Of a DNA stretch of 64,000 nt, positions 49,034 to 57,964 are shown piece after piece. Position numbers and translations under genes: made by a program. This DNA comes from Chelatococcus sp. HY11. GTDB taxonomy: Bacteria; Pseudomonadota; Alphaproteobacteria; Rhizobiales; Beijerinckiaceae. Location: contig NZ_JAHBRX010000003.1 in NCBI RefSeq assembly GCF_018398335.1, positions 62,001-126,000 on the forward strand, read 5' to 3'. Every line of letters begins with the position of its first letter. Position 1 is the stretch's first letter. A model generated the notes under the pieces. That model searched no databases. It was not told the origin of the DNA and saw only the letters and a list, made by a program, of their open reading frames with translations.

Positions 49034-49726
49034 TCAGTCCGCCGATTCCTGCGTCCTCCGTCTCGCCCTCTCCAGGCGCTGTTTGAACGCCCCGGGCTGA
49101 ATCACGAAGCAATCCTCAACCCTCGCCACCTGCCGCGCATATGAGGCTTGCTTCGCGGCATATTCCCCGAGAGGCGGTGTGTTTGAGCCGGACACGACAG
49201 TCCGGCAATTGATCGAGCCTGTGCGCATCTTTCCGCGATGCTTGACCTCGATATAACGGGGCAGCACCGACGGCAACATGGACGCCTGATCCTTCCCGAC
49301 CAACCAGAAGGACGAAATGAACAGGCGTGTGCCGTGGACCTTTCGTTTCTCGGGAAAAGGGGTGGCAAAGTCGATGAAGGCTGCCACCTTCGGCAGGCGC
49401 GAGGCTGGAACTGAATCGTTACCAAAGAGCCTGGTGCAGACCTCGCGGTAGAACGCGTTGAATGCTCTCATGCGTGAACGCGCAATCGGTTCGGTCCAGC
49501 AGATATCTTCGAATGAGATAATCACACAGAAGAGTTCCTTCTCATCTTCCGCTTGCGCAGGGCTCTCCAAAAGCCTCAGCAGATTGTCGATGCCGCATCG
49601 GAGCAACAGATGCGCATCTGGATCGGCTTGGCCTGTGCTACGACGACGACCTCCAAGAGTTGCACGGGACGGAGGAGCGGCCGACCGCCGCACCACTGGA
49701 ACCCCGCCGACGAACTCAACTGTCAT
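49034..49726 (-). CDS. Unrecognised protein, paralogue 1 of an HUH-like trio
   Basis: 230 aa from ATG 49726. The central part aligns with the proteins at 52240 and 53207: a hydrophobic strand (LFCVIISF), FNAFYREVCTRLFG, LPKVAAFIDF, then LFISSFWLVG, and GEYAAKQASYARQ before a basic tail. In this copy Phe136 and Ser138 occupy the positions of the two His residues in paralogue 3, so if the fold is HUH the metal site is lost. The family is not recognised; the relation to the other two is visible from the sequence. Confidence 0.62.
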   Translation of the reverse strand: MTVEFVGGVPVVRRSAAPPSRATLGGRRRSTGQADPDAHLLLRCGIDNLLRLLESPAQAEDEKELFCVIISFEDICWTEPIARSRMRAFNAFYREVCTRLFGNDSVPASRLPKVAAFIDFATPFPEKRKVHGTRLFISSFWLVGKDQASMLPSVLPRYIEVKHRGKMRTGSINCRTVVSGSNTPPLGEYAAKQASYARQVARVEDCFVIQPGAFKQRLERARRRTQESAD

Positions 49727-49755
49727 ATTGCAATGTCCTTCTCCTGTTCTCTGAT

Positions 49756-49977
49756 CTAGTGGTTCTTCCCATGCGAGTCTCTCTTCTGCAGGAAGCGAGC
49801 GTTCTGACCCGCCCACTCTTCGCGTTCCTCGGCTGTAAAGATTCGGACTACACCATGATCGCTGCTATCAAGGCTGGTGACCCCCACCCATTTGTTAGCG
49901 GAAACCCCGAGTTTCTTGATCCACGTTTTCTTCATGTATCTGTGTTGTTCTGGTCTTGCGTGTTTATGAACGATCAT
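49756..49977 (-). CDS. Small unrecognised protein
   Basis: A 73-aa, polar and basic protein (MIVHKHARPEQHRYMKKTWIK...). ATG 49977 has AAGGAAG six bases upstream. It lies 29 bases upstream of the assumed start of the next minus-strand gene, so they may be co-transcribed. No known domain is seen. Confidence 0.45.
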   Translation of the reverse strand: MIVHKHARPEQHRYMKKTWIKKLGVSANKWVGVTSLDSSDHGVVRIFTAEEREEWAGQNARFLQKRDSHGKNH

Positions 49978-50311
49978 ACGTCTTCCTTTGCTGATGATCT
50001 ACAAATTTATTTAGTGCAACTTTCGTCGTTAGACGAGAACATATCGATATTATTTTTATCATCATCACTTACTATCTTTTTTTGCCGCGGGATGGACATA
50101 ACGACCATCTCGCACTGCAAATACCAAAGGTATATTGCCTTCTTCCCACTCAGGCATTTTTTAGGGGCCCGATCGCTACCGACTTTATAGTCCCGCCATA
50201 TCCGGCCCCCTCCCCCAAGGGCGAGCGGGGCTCGTCTGTAGCAAAGGCTAGCGTCTTTTGAGAAGGTGTGCCGGCAGAAACGGCTGCTGCACAGGGACGA
50301 TACATCGCGGC

Positions 50312-50929
50312 TCAGGACAGCCGGTCTCCCATAAGATCGCCTTCCAGCGACCGGTAGAGCTGCGACCAGGCGCATTCTCCAGACATTCTGGCGGCGGCAC
50401 CGGTTATATCCGCGACCTCCCGATCAACATCATCAAGGTCCAGGATGAAGGCAAACTCCGCAAGCGGGTTCTCGGACCAAAGAACGTGCCATGCCGATGT
50501 CCTACCCCACTCGTCGTCGATCGCATCCCAATGGGAGGGTAGCCAAAAGATACCTTCCATCCTGATGCCCCACCCTTCATCCGTCCTGTCCACGATAAAA
50601 ACGTCCATGACAGGTCGTGCAGCCCCAGGGGTTGCTCCTGAAGCCATGAGCCATCGCTTCACAAGCTCCAAATGAAACCACAATGCGACATTGTCGAGCA
50701 AAGCTGGACCCTCAGCCCTGACGATCGCGGCCCTTTCTCCCGGTGAATTGCAGGGACCGATAAAATAGCGCAGCTCCTGCGCGCCAACTCCAAAGATTAT
50801 CTGTTTGGTGATCGACTCCGGGTACTCTGCAGCCAGGCTGTGATATTTGCAAATCAGCCTCTCCTGCAGAGATTCTACGGATGAATGTGAGGTGTTAAAA
50901 CTAATTTTCTTATTTTCATATAGCTTCAT
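50312..50929 (-). CDS. Unrecognised protein
   Basis: A 205-aa protein starting MKLYENKKISFN, with GGAGAAG just upstream of ATG 50929. It has a predicted mixed alpha/beta body (WFHLELVKRWLMASG, MDVFIVDRTDEGWGIRMEG, FAFILDLDDVDREVADI), no signal peptide or membrane helix and no motif I can assign. It lies on the same strand as the HUH-like genes. Confidence 0.6.
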   Translation of the reverse strand: MKLYENKKISFNTSHSSVESLQERLICKYHSLAAEYPESITKQIIFGVGAQELRYFIGPCNSPGERAAIVRAEGPALLDNVALWFHLELVKRWLMASGATPGAARPVMDVFIVDRTDEGWGIRMEGIFWLPSHWDAIDDEWGRTSAWHVLWSENPLAEFAFILDLDDVDREVADITGAAARMSGECAWSQLYRSLEGDLMGDRLS

Positions 50930-51503
50930 TTTCTTCTCCAATGATTAAATCCAAAATTTGTGAATCGAATTATTTATTCATATACGTTTGTTTTACAAAT
51001 GCATCGATGCGAATCGAGAATGGATAATTCGGGATAGTACTGTCGCAGTATGGGCTGCGTCCCTGAACGGCTATGTCATGTTAACCTCTCCCTACCCTAT
51101 ACATCTACGCGCGGTGATATGCCTCGCACTACATTACCAACGAAAAGCTCAATGGTCGGAAAATCGCGTATGAGCAAAAACACATATTTTATTTCCGGCA
51201 ATTTCTTGGGTATTTCCGCCAACCAGATTTTATTTCCTTGATCCGGATGGACAGATTGGCTCAAATCCAGTGATCTCCGGGCAATCTTCCACGACAATCC
51301 GCCGCACGTCTCCAAAAATAATTTTCGCTTCTCATAAGGCGGAGGATTTTCCTTGGAAATAAACCCGATTTTCCGGAAATACAGCTGCTTCTTCCGGTGC
51401 GTCACGGATTTTGACGCTGGCACGGTCCCCGATGATCGTTCTGGCAATCAAAACACGACGAGCAATTTCGCCGCGCTGAGATTTTGCCGTTAGAAACTGC
51501 CGT
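50930..51503. other. AT-rich gap with a possible gene remnant
   Basis: No supported complete gene. On the minus strand, between about 51345 and 51490, a frame without a start codon reads RGEIARRVLIARTIIGDRAS, which looks protein-like. It may be the detached 3' end of the gene at 51504-51809 after a frameshift. The rest is AT-rich. Confidence 0.35.
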
Positions 51504-51809
51504 TCAAGAAGTTATCTGCACCAAAATCGGGCCGATTTTCAGACCCCGATTCCGACGGAAAAACGACGTGTTGCACATCGTCGTCCATATCGACATTTCC
51601 AGGCGCCGCAGGAGGACAAGCCCTCCAGCACGGCGAACCTGCACACTCAATGCCTGGATCTCGCCCGAGCGGTTGCATTCTTCAGTCAGGCGATGGTAGT
51701 AGCCTTGCAGCTTCAATGAGAAGCGACGCTGGGCCTCTTGAGCCGAAGGCGGATCGGATGGGGTGCCTCGATCCGTAGAATTTGAATTTTTAACGATTTC
51801 TGTAGCCAT
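51504..51809 (-). CDS. Small unrecognised protein
   Basis: A 101-aa protein (MATEIVKNSNSTDRG...), with an AAGAGGA ribosome-binding site before ATG 51809. A polar N-terminus is followed by a helical part (AQEAQRRFSLKLQGYYHRLTEE). The C-terminus may be out of frame relative to the original gene, since a protein-like frame continues beyond its stop. No domain is recognised. Confidence 0.5.
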   Translation of the reverse strand: MATEIVKNSNSTDRGTPSDPPSAQEAQRRFSLKLQGYYHRLTEECNRSGEIQALSVQVRRAGGLVLLRRLEMSIWTTMCNTSFFRRNRGLKIGPILVQITS

Positions 51810-51819
51810 GTTTATCCTC

Positions 51820-51987
51820 TTACTGCTGGCCATTGTAATAATTAAGGTATTTTCGGCGCGTGAACGCCTGTTGTTCGACCGCTTCCCACGACAAGGAGGC
51901 AGGCCCAAGCAGATGCTTGGGATAATAATCGATCGATTTCTTGCGTTCTTTGTGTATTTTTCGACATTTCTCTATTACTTTTGTCAT
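51820..51987 (-). CDS. Small unrecognised protein
   Basis: A 55-aa basic, Tyr-rich peptide (MTKVIEKCRKIHKERKKSID, later YYPKHLLGPASLSWEAVEQQ). A GAGAG sequence lies just upstream of ATG 51987 and the gene ends ten bases before the next one on the same strand. Coding status is plausible but not certain. Confidence 0.42.
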   Translation of the reverse strand: MTKVIEKCRKIHKERKKSIDYYPKHLLGPASLSWEAVEQQAFTRRKYLNYYNGQQ

Positions 51988-52239
51988 AAAAAACTCTCTC
52001 AGTATTTTTGATATTTCCATCATCAGAGTCCCCATCGGTTTGGTTTCGGCGTGATCGCTTGGCGGTGGATTGCCAGCCCACCTCCGTCAAAAACATGTGG
52101 TGATATCTCGTCAGCTCATCTGATCCTCCTGTTTCCTTGTTCTCATCGCAGAGCCGCCCGCGACCTAAGATGGGTGAGGCCACGTCGGCAGAGCCCCAAA
52201 CGGAGGCTCATCGACGATGATAATCAAGCAACGCGCCAT

Positions 52240-52878
52240 TTACGGCGTGTTCGCAGCCTGCATCTGATATGTGACGGAGCGGTCCAGTTTCCTCTTGCTC
52301 TTCTTTCTGCCTTGAGACTTGGGCCGGGGGTAGATTACGCAGGTCCGTGCGAAGTCGCATGTCGTGCGCGTGTGGTACAGGTCTTCCAGGATTGACTGAG
52401 CCACGTCTGCAATGGCGTTATCGGCGATGGGAGACACCTCGACTTGGCGAATTCCCCGTCTCCTACAGCCCACAGATCCGGCTAATTTATTCACGATGCG
52501 GGAAAATCGATCGACATACCCCGCACTCACGACCCACAACGAGCGGATGTGGACATGCTGGGCACCGACATCTCTTCTGGCGAGCCAATCGGACCTGCCA
52601 GCGTCGATCACAAAGCATGCCCGAGGCCTCATATGATCAAGGGCGACAGACGACTTTCGGCCCAGAATCGCCCTGCATACGCGATCGAAAAATGCCCCTC
52701 CGGCATCCATACGAGCGACGGACGCATCCCCGGAGCGTGGCCCTCCTTCAAAGAAGATCCTGACCTCAACGAATCGGCTGTCTTTATGGGATCCGGCATC
52801 GAAATGCGGGCCGGCGAAGAACTCTATAATATCATCTTGCGACTGATACTTATCAGAAAATTTTGTTACTGTATCCAT
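52240..52878 (-). CDS. Unrecognised protein, paralogue 2 of an HUH-like trio
   Basis: 212 aa from ATG 52878 (AGAGG upstream). It aligns with paralogue 3: FVEVRIFF, FFDRVCRAILG, RPRACFVIDAG and HVHIRSLWVVS (residues 108-118), followed by VEVSPI and a final YPRPKSQGRKKSKRK basic tail. The aligned motif has His110 but Arg112 where paralogue 3 has its second His; a shifted HxH (His108, His110) is also present. It may be a DNA-binding or nicking protein with altered activity. Confidence 0.65.
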   Translation of the reverse strand: MDTVTKFSDKYQSQDDIIEFFAGPHFDAGSHKDSRFVEVRIFFEGGPRSGDASVARMDAGGAFFDRVCRAILGRKSSVALDHMRPRACFVIDAGRSDWLARRDVGAQHVHIRSLWVVSAGYVDRFSRIVNKLAGSVGCRRRGIRQVEVSPIADNAIADVAQSILEDLYHTRTTCDFARTCVIYPRPKSQGRKKSKRKLDRSVTYQMQAANTP

Positions 52879-53206
52879 TAATAACCTCTAATATGCAATT
52901 ATACATCGCGCCTTCCAATATTGTCAAGCCCAATTGAACTGAAATACAAATAATCGGAATTCTTTCTGAAATATGCCTCCAACAACACTCTATGGCCGAT
53001 CCGCCCGAGCCCCTAGCTGATTGGCCTATACTAACTCACGAACAACCTTATTATGCTTCTTGATTCGGCATTCGGCAAATTGTAAATTGATATATTATTG
53101 TTGTTTTCTATCACTAACCTAGTCGATCGAGGAAGAATGACATCTATCGGAAGTAAATGCCCGTTCTATACCTACGAATTGCCTTCTACCATCCGATGCA
53201 ACCGCC
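52879..53206. other. AT-rich intergenic region
   Basis: A 328-base AT-rich gap between two paralogous minus-strand genes. I see no gene, repeat array or clear hairpin in it. It probably holds the promoter of the gene ending at 52240. Confidence 0.4.
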
Positions 53207-53938
53207 TTAATCAGGGTGTCTGTTCTCGGCAGATGCTACGGTCCAGATTGTATGATGGCGACGCCTCCCCCTCGGATAGACCTCGAAGTCCTGCTCATAG
53301 CCAGGCGATTCGTTGTTATAGAAGCCAAGCTTCCTCGCGTAGGCTATGACCTTATAGAGTTCTTTTCTTTCAACAGACCGGATGTCGATGGTCTCAACAC
53401 CTCTTTCAAGGCAGTATCTGCATCTCGCAGCCTCGGGTATGTGCTTCTCAATGAGCGCCCGTTGGTCATCCCTCACTGCCCATACAGAGTGAATGTGAAT
53501 GTTCACGGGAGATACCAGACGATCGGCATATCTTGATCCCTCAGCATCAATCAAGGCCACAACCCTGGGAACAGCTTCAGATTGGCGATGGTGGTTCTTG
53601 CCTAAAGCCAATCGGCAAGTTTGGTTGTAGAGAACGCCAAATGTGTTCAGACGGTTGCGCGACAGATCTTTTACAAGGTTACGGACTGAGAACGTCACTG
53701 TCACAAAAAGGAAGCATGCGGCTGTCTCGTCTCCGTATGAAGCTGTGAGAAGATCCACAAAATGCGCGGTGAGAGCCTCATGACAGGCAAGAGATGGGTG
53801 GCGCTGTCGGAGATGTGTGATCCGTGATTTTTGTTTGCTAGGCTTGGAAAAGGATTGAAAGACGACGCCAGGGACGACCTTAGTTCCAACGTTAGCTTGT
53901 GTTAGTGATTCACATGAATCTATAATTGATTTGTCCAT
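53207..53938 (-). CDS. Possible HUH-endonuclease/Rep-like protein, paralogue 3
   Basis: 243 aa from ATG 53938 (GATGGAG upstream). Three blocks occur in the order of HUH replication/relaxase proteins: a hydrophobic motif FLFVTVTF (76-83), an HxH motif IHIHSVW (His148, His150) and a Tyr/Lys helix YKVIAYARK (Tyr200, Lys203). RVVALIDAEG lies between, and EVYPRGRRRHH ends the domain. Only this copy keeps all three. It may nick DNA for rolling-circle-type replication or transposition. The call is by motif pattern, not by clear homology. Confidence 0.6.
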   Translation of the reverse strand: MDKSIIDSCESLTQANVGTKVVPGVVFQSFSKPSKQKSRITHLRQRHPSLACHEALTAHFVDLLTASYGDETAACFLFVTVTFSVRNLVKDLSRNRLNTFGVLYNQTCRLALGKNHHRQSEAVPRVVALIDAEGSRYADRLVSPVNIHIHSVWAVRDDQRALIEKHIPEAARCRYCLERGVETIDIRSVERKELYKVIAYARKLGFYNNESPGYEQDFEVYPRGRRRHHTIWTVASAENRHPD

Positions 53939-54188
53939 AAATAAATTCTCCATCTTCAAATATTTTTCGTTGTCAAAATGACATAGGTATAAATCCGCCT
54001 GTTCGACGTTTTGCCGAACATGCGTGGACAAGGATGAGGTTTATGGATCCAGATCGGAGGCTTGCCGTCGCGATGAATACCAATAACTTTATATTTACGG
54101 CGCTCGGCTGATGTTGCTGAGCTCAGTATCGAATTTTTTCAAAATTTCTTTAGCGGGACCATTTTGACCCCATGAACAAGAATAGTCA

Positions 54189-54644
54189 TCATCCGCGGAT
54201 GATGATCTCAATTGCATTCTCTGGCACACCAAGGGAAGCCGCCAACAGCTCCTTGGCTTGTCCTATAGTCAGGCAACCCGGCCCCGGAACAATCGTAAGA
54301 GACCCCGTCGGCAATGGGCCTGGGTTAACCGCCCCGCCTTTCTCCTGCCCAATCCTTGCCATCCCCCCAATCTTGCTCAGATCGCCGTGCCCGATGAACC
54401 GAGAGTGATGGCCACGACGGCCGAGCATAAGGCGCCCATATCCCAGCTGGTCGAGAATCCGAAAGCACCTGAACACTTCGGCTTGGAGCAGCCCCGCTCC
54501 CGCCGTCGCCTGGTCGACAGAGATTTCTCGTTCCTTTTTCCCAAGGCCGGCCAACCAATCGATTATACTGCGGAACGCCAGATCGTTGTCATAATGGGCC
54601 TGGATTTCCTCGTTCATTATTGTCTCTGCCGATGCACCCTGCAT
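54189..54644 (-). CDS. Winged-helix-like DNA-binding protein
   Basis: A 151-aa protein with a strong GGGAGAAGG sequence before ATG 54644. The segment FRSIIDWLAGLGKKEREISVDQATAGAGLLQAEVFRCFRILDQLGYGRLMLGRRGHHSRF has the helix-turn-helix-wing layout of regulators. The C-terminal half is Gly/Pro-rich and ends in a short helix. It may control the replication or recombination genes nearby; no family name is certain. Confidence 0.5.
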   Translation of the reverse strand: MQGASAETIMNEEIQAHYDNDLAFRSIIDWLAGLGKKEREISVDQATAGAGLLQAEVFRCFRILDQLGYGRLMLGRRGHHSRFIGHGDLSKIGGMARIGQEKGGAVNPGPLPTGSLTIVPGPGCLTIGQAKELLAASLGVPENAIEIIIRG

Positions 54645-54925
54645 ACCCTTCTCCCTGTAGGCAGAATACATAATCTAGGCATTGTTAGATGTCAATAGCT
54701 AGGTAATACTCTAAAGTTCTTTTTTAGAATCTGCTTAGGCGATTGATATAACCTTCCAGCTAAGATGGCGTTGTGCTAATTTCGTGGCGGATAAGGGTGC
54801 GTCGCCGATCTCGCCTCAGCCAATTCTGGCGACCAGGACAACGCCTGAAAATACCACAGCTCGGCGCACCACTCGCAAGCCAGCGAATGGCGAGCGACAG
54901 GCCGACCACCCATATTGGCTGGGCC

Positions 54926-55504
54926 TCACGAGGCCTGATCTCGCACCCGCATGAGGGTCTGCCGGCTGACCCCATATTTCCGCGCAGCCCCCGAAATGCT
55001 CATGCCTGCGTTCAGATCCGAACGAGCCGCTTCTCTCTGTTGCGAGGTCAGAAGCGATGGCCGGCCGAGGGTCTTGCCCTGTAATCTCGCGCGCTTGAGA
55101 CCCGATTGGGTTCGCTCAATCAGAAGGTCGCGTTCGAATTGCGCCACGGCATTGAGAACATTCATGGTCATGGTCCCCGCGGAGCTTGTCAGATCGACAC
55201 CCCCCAACGCCAGGCAATGGACCTTCACCCCCATAGCGCTCAACTTCGAGACCGTAGAACTGACATCGATGGCATCACGTCCCAGCCGGTCCAGTTTCGT
55301 GACGATCAACACGTCCCCCTTCTCCATCCGATCAAGGAGCCGGCTGAAGCCATCCCGTCTTGCAATAGCGACACTTCCTGAGACGGTCTCAGCAATGACC
55401 CGGTGGGCTTCTATTCGAAAACCAGCCGCTTCGATCTCGCGAATCTGGTTCTCCGTCGTCTGTCCTGTCGTTGAAACGCGTGCGTAGGCAAAAATCCGTG
55501 TCAT
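54926..55504 (-). CDS. Serine recombinase (resolvase/invertase family)
   Basis: 192 aa: IFAYARVSTTGQ with nucleophile Ser11, VTKLDRLGRDAIDVSSTV, AQFERDLLIERTQSGLKRAR (E-helix) and a C-terminal helix-turn-helix ISGAARKYGVSRQTLMRVRD. It differs clearly from the Tn3 resolvases here. ATG 55504 starts inside an inverted-repeat region that probably is its recombination site. It may resolve multimers of the plasmid or move the adjacent module. Confidence 0.93.
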   Translation of the reverse strand: MTRIFAYARVSTTGQTTENQIREIEAAGFRIEAHRVIAETVSGSVAIARRDGFSRLLDRMEKGDVLIVTKLDRLGRDAIDVSSTVSKLSAMGVKVHCLALGGVDLTSSAGTMTMNVLNAVAQFERDLLIERTQSGLKRARLQGKTLGRPSLLTSQQREAARSDLNAGMSISGAARKYGVSRQTLMRVRDQAS

Positions 55505-55610
55505 GAATGTCCTTATAGGCTGTCCGAAATATGCAGCCTGTCCATTAACCGGTCAAGCTACTTTATGGACATTCATGGAAGCCATGTCCAAAACCCTTCC
55601 TTTTCGGACA
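55502..55610. promoter_or_regulatory. res-like recombination site upstream of the serine recombinase
   Basis: CATGAATGTCC (55502-55512) and GGACATTCATG (55567-55577) form an 11-bp inverted repeat. Further TGTCC/GGACA copies occur at about 55521, 55539, 55585 and 55605. Clusters of such half-sites next to the recombinase start are typical of res sites. Extent of the site is approximate. Confidence 0.6.
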
Positions 55611-55847
55611 GGGCTATTCTCATGCAATTGGTAACAGTTGAAGTTTTTTAAATGAGGATGGATTGAACCGCTGATTGAAGCGGTTCAATGCCTGCGGCAA
55701 TTAAAATTATCCGAGAATGAGTAGTCACCTCAGGTGACATGAAAAAATTTGGGTTTGGACGATGAATTTTCTCGATAATTTGGATTGGCGTTGGTACCTT
55801 AATCCATGTAACATAAAGAATATTACCAGATAAATCCTTATTATCCT

Positions 55848-55896
55848 TCTCCCGTACAATATATTGCCACAGACACCCATACCGATATTCTACGGG
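55848..55896. repeat. 49-bp direct repeat with internal palindrome, left copy
   Basis: Matches 60806-60854 in the same orientation at 45 of 49 positions. It starts TCTCCCGTACAATATATTGC and ends TATTCTACGGG. CCCGTACAATA near the start pairs with TATTCTACGGG near the end with one mismatch. The copies enclose the ATPase-DNA polymerase module. They could be attachment sites, replication termini or origin-type structures. Confidence 0.82.
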
Positions 55897-55998
55897 AGAT
55901 TACTCCGACCTAACGATAACGATAAAAATTACCTCTTGTAGCATTTGCCCGTCCAGCATTGAAGCTGACAAATCAATGGGATATCTGATCGTCACCCG

Positions 55999-57219
55999 TC
56001 AGTCCCATAAACTCGATAGCGGTGTCGCGATAAGCTTCTCCCCAAAGGAAATCACGTCTGTGCCGTCGTAGAGCAAGGCTCCGACCGCGAAGCGGTCACC
56101 GCATGCGTTGGCCAGTGCGCGCAACCCCCCGAAATCGCCCGGTTTCACAGTTGCGCTCGCCTTGACTTCAATGCCCACGATCATCCCGTCGTCTCTCTCC
56201 AGCACGATGTCCACCTCTCGTCCTTCCCTATCACGAAAATGATAGGGCGCCAGCCTCAGGTCGCTCGAGGTCATCAGCTTCAGAATCTCTGAGAAAACGA
56301 AGGTCTCTAACAGCGCTCCGAAAAGCATCCGATCTGCCCTCACCCGATCAAAGGTCAATCCCCGGGTGCTCGCCAGCAGCCCGGAATCCAGGAAGTGCAC
56401 CTTGGGTGTCTTCACGATTCGCTTCAGCGCGTTCGTGTACCAGGGTTGCAACATCGCAACCAGGAACACCTGTTCGAGCAGGCCAACATAGCGTTGTCCC
56501 GTCTTGTGGCTGACATTGATGCTGCCGCCGAGCTGCGAGTAATTGACCAACTGCCCAGAATGCTCCGCCAGCAACCGGACGAACCGTGGCAGTTCGGTCA
56601 GTTTTTCCACATCGGCGATGTCCCGCAGATCGCGGGTCAGGATCGAGGTCAGATAGGATCGTAACCAGGCTTGCCGACGACGCTCACTCGCACGACTGAT
56701 AACTTCGGGAAAGCCACCACGCAGGACGAGTTGCACCAGGTCCTCGCCCACGACGGTATCGGATGGCCTTTGCGACCGGCCCGCAAAAAGCCGATCGAGA
56801 AACTCTGGCTTCCGACCTACGATCTCCGCTCTGGCCAGCGGCAACATCTGGATGGTTTCCACTCGCCCCGCCAAGCTGTCGGCCACCCTCGGCAGGGTCA
56901 ATACGTTCGCCGAGCCGGTAAGAAGGAACCGTCCTGGTCGGTAGTCCTCGTCGACCGACCTCTTGATCGCCAGCAGCAGATCGGGGGCACGCTGAACTTC
57001 GTCGATGATCACCTGATCCAATCCCCTGATGAATCCCACAGGGTCAGATTGGGCGGCTTCAAGTGCAGTTTGATCATCGAGGGTGATATATGTTCGATTG
57101 GCATCACCCATCTCTCGCACCAAGGTGGTCTTGCCGGCCCGGCGCGGCCCCACAATTAAGACAACTGGTGTATCCGCCAAAGCCTCCTCGGCCCGACGTT
57201 TTACAATTCGCTCAAACAT
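55999..57219 (-). CDS. AAA ATPase with DUF4143 domain
   Basis: A 406-aa protein of the AAA_14-DUF4143 type. Walker A is VVLIVGPRRAGKTTLVREMG, Walker B is QVIIDEVQRAPDLL, then FLLTGSANVL. The C-terminal DUF4143 domain has LPRFVRLLAEHSGQLVNYSQLGG, LEQVFLVAMLQPW, KVHFLDSGLL and a nuclease-like end REVDIVLERDDGMIVGIEVKA resembling a PD-(D/E)xK core. ATG 57219 is chosen over 57267 because the conserved part starts there. The cellular role of this family is poorly known. Confidence 0.9.
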   Translation of the reverse strand: MFERIVKRRAEEALADTPVVLIVGPRRAGKTTLVREMGDANRTYITLDDQTALEAAQSDPVGFIRGLDQVIIDEVQRAPDLLLAIKRSVDEDYRPGRFLLTGSANVLTLPRVADSLAGRVETIQMLPLARAEIVGRKPEFLDRLFAGRSQRPSDTVVGEDLVQLVLRGGFPEVISRASERRRQAWLRSYLTSILTRDLRDIADVEKLTELPRFVRLLAEHSGQLVNYSQLGGSINVSHKTGQRYVGLLEQVFLVAMLQPWYTNALKRIVKTPKVHFLDSGLLASTRGLTFDRVRADRMLFGALLETFVFSEILKLMTSSDLRLAPYHFRDREGREVDIVLERDDGMIVGIEVKASATVKPGDFGGLRALANACGDRFAVGALLYDGTDVISFGEKLIATPLSSLWD

Positions 57220-57525
57220 GCCATTCCCTGCCAATCCTCGGCAGATTGGAATTATCATGTCCGCCAATTGGAAGTCAACGATCCGCCTATTGGAACATCA
57301 AATCCCGCCGGATCGCAGGATCAAGGATGACATGGGTCAGCAAAGCCGAGAACAATGACGCCGCTGGCTCCTGCGCAAGCACATATCCTACTCAAATCCA
57401 GCGCAAGCGCGAAGGCTTGGCCTCTAAGCATCTCAATTCCAATGTGGTCGCTTAAGCCAGGATCCCGCCGCTCGAGGGCTCAGTAGAATGAAGCCTAAGA
57501 TGCCTCGTTGAGACGACGCCTACCG

Positions 57526-57789
57526 CTACGGAGTCTTGGAACGACGGTCTTGTCTGCGAGAAAAGTGAGCCAGCATCGCGCACAACCGGCGCAGGTCCAT
57601 TTGGCGGATATTATGTCGGACTTTAGCCTGCGCAAGAAGTTGCCGTGCGTGTATTGCCGCCTCTCCGCTTCTCTCGAGACTCTCAATAAAGGCCTCGTGG
57701 AGCAAAAGGCGCCTCTCACCCTTCTGCACCTGCCTCTGAGCCTCGCAGAGATGGCATTCAAGGGCACGAATTATGAGAATCTGTAACAT
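57526..57789 (-). CDS. Small charged helical protein
   Basis: An 87-aa protein (MLQILIIRALECHLCEAQRQ then QKGERRLLLHEAFIESLERSGE, HARQLLAQAKVRHNIRQMDLRRL). The pattern of heptad-like helices with GER, LERxG and LLA resembles a small protein family frequent in rhizobia, usually of unknown function. It lies between the ATPase and the polymerase, divergent from the latter. Confidence 0.55.
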   Translation of the reverse strand: MLQILIIRALECHLCEAQRQVQKGERRLLLHEAFIESLERSGEAAIHARQLLAQAKVRHNIRQMDLRRLCAMLAHFSRRQDRRSKTP

Positions 57790-57964
57790 CCTCCGTTACC
57801 TCTCATCGAAAGATGGCATAGTTTGGGTAACCGGTTCAGGCTTGCCTGTGGCTTACCACAGCTGCACGATCGAGCGGCTTCCCTGCGTCTGATGGCAATG
57901 GCACTTGCCGACAAGGAACCCAAGCTCCATCTTGGCCATATGAAGGCTTTGGGGGCCGGAGCAG

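Noticed and set aside
50007-50375. 122-codon minus-strand frame
   Set aside because: No ribosome-binding site, odd Cys/Arg/Ser-rich translation, and it overlaps the 3' end of the better supported gene at 50312-50929.
51097-51447. 116-codon minus-strand frame
   Set aside because: No start signal and low-complexity content; another frame of the same DNA near 51345-51490 looks more protein-like, so neither is called as a gene.
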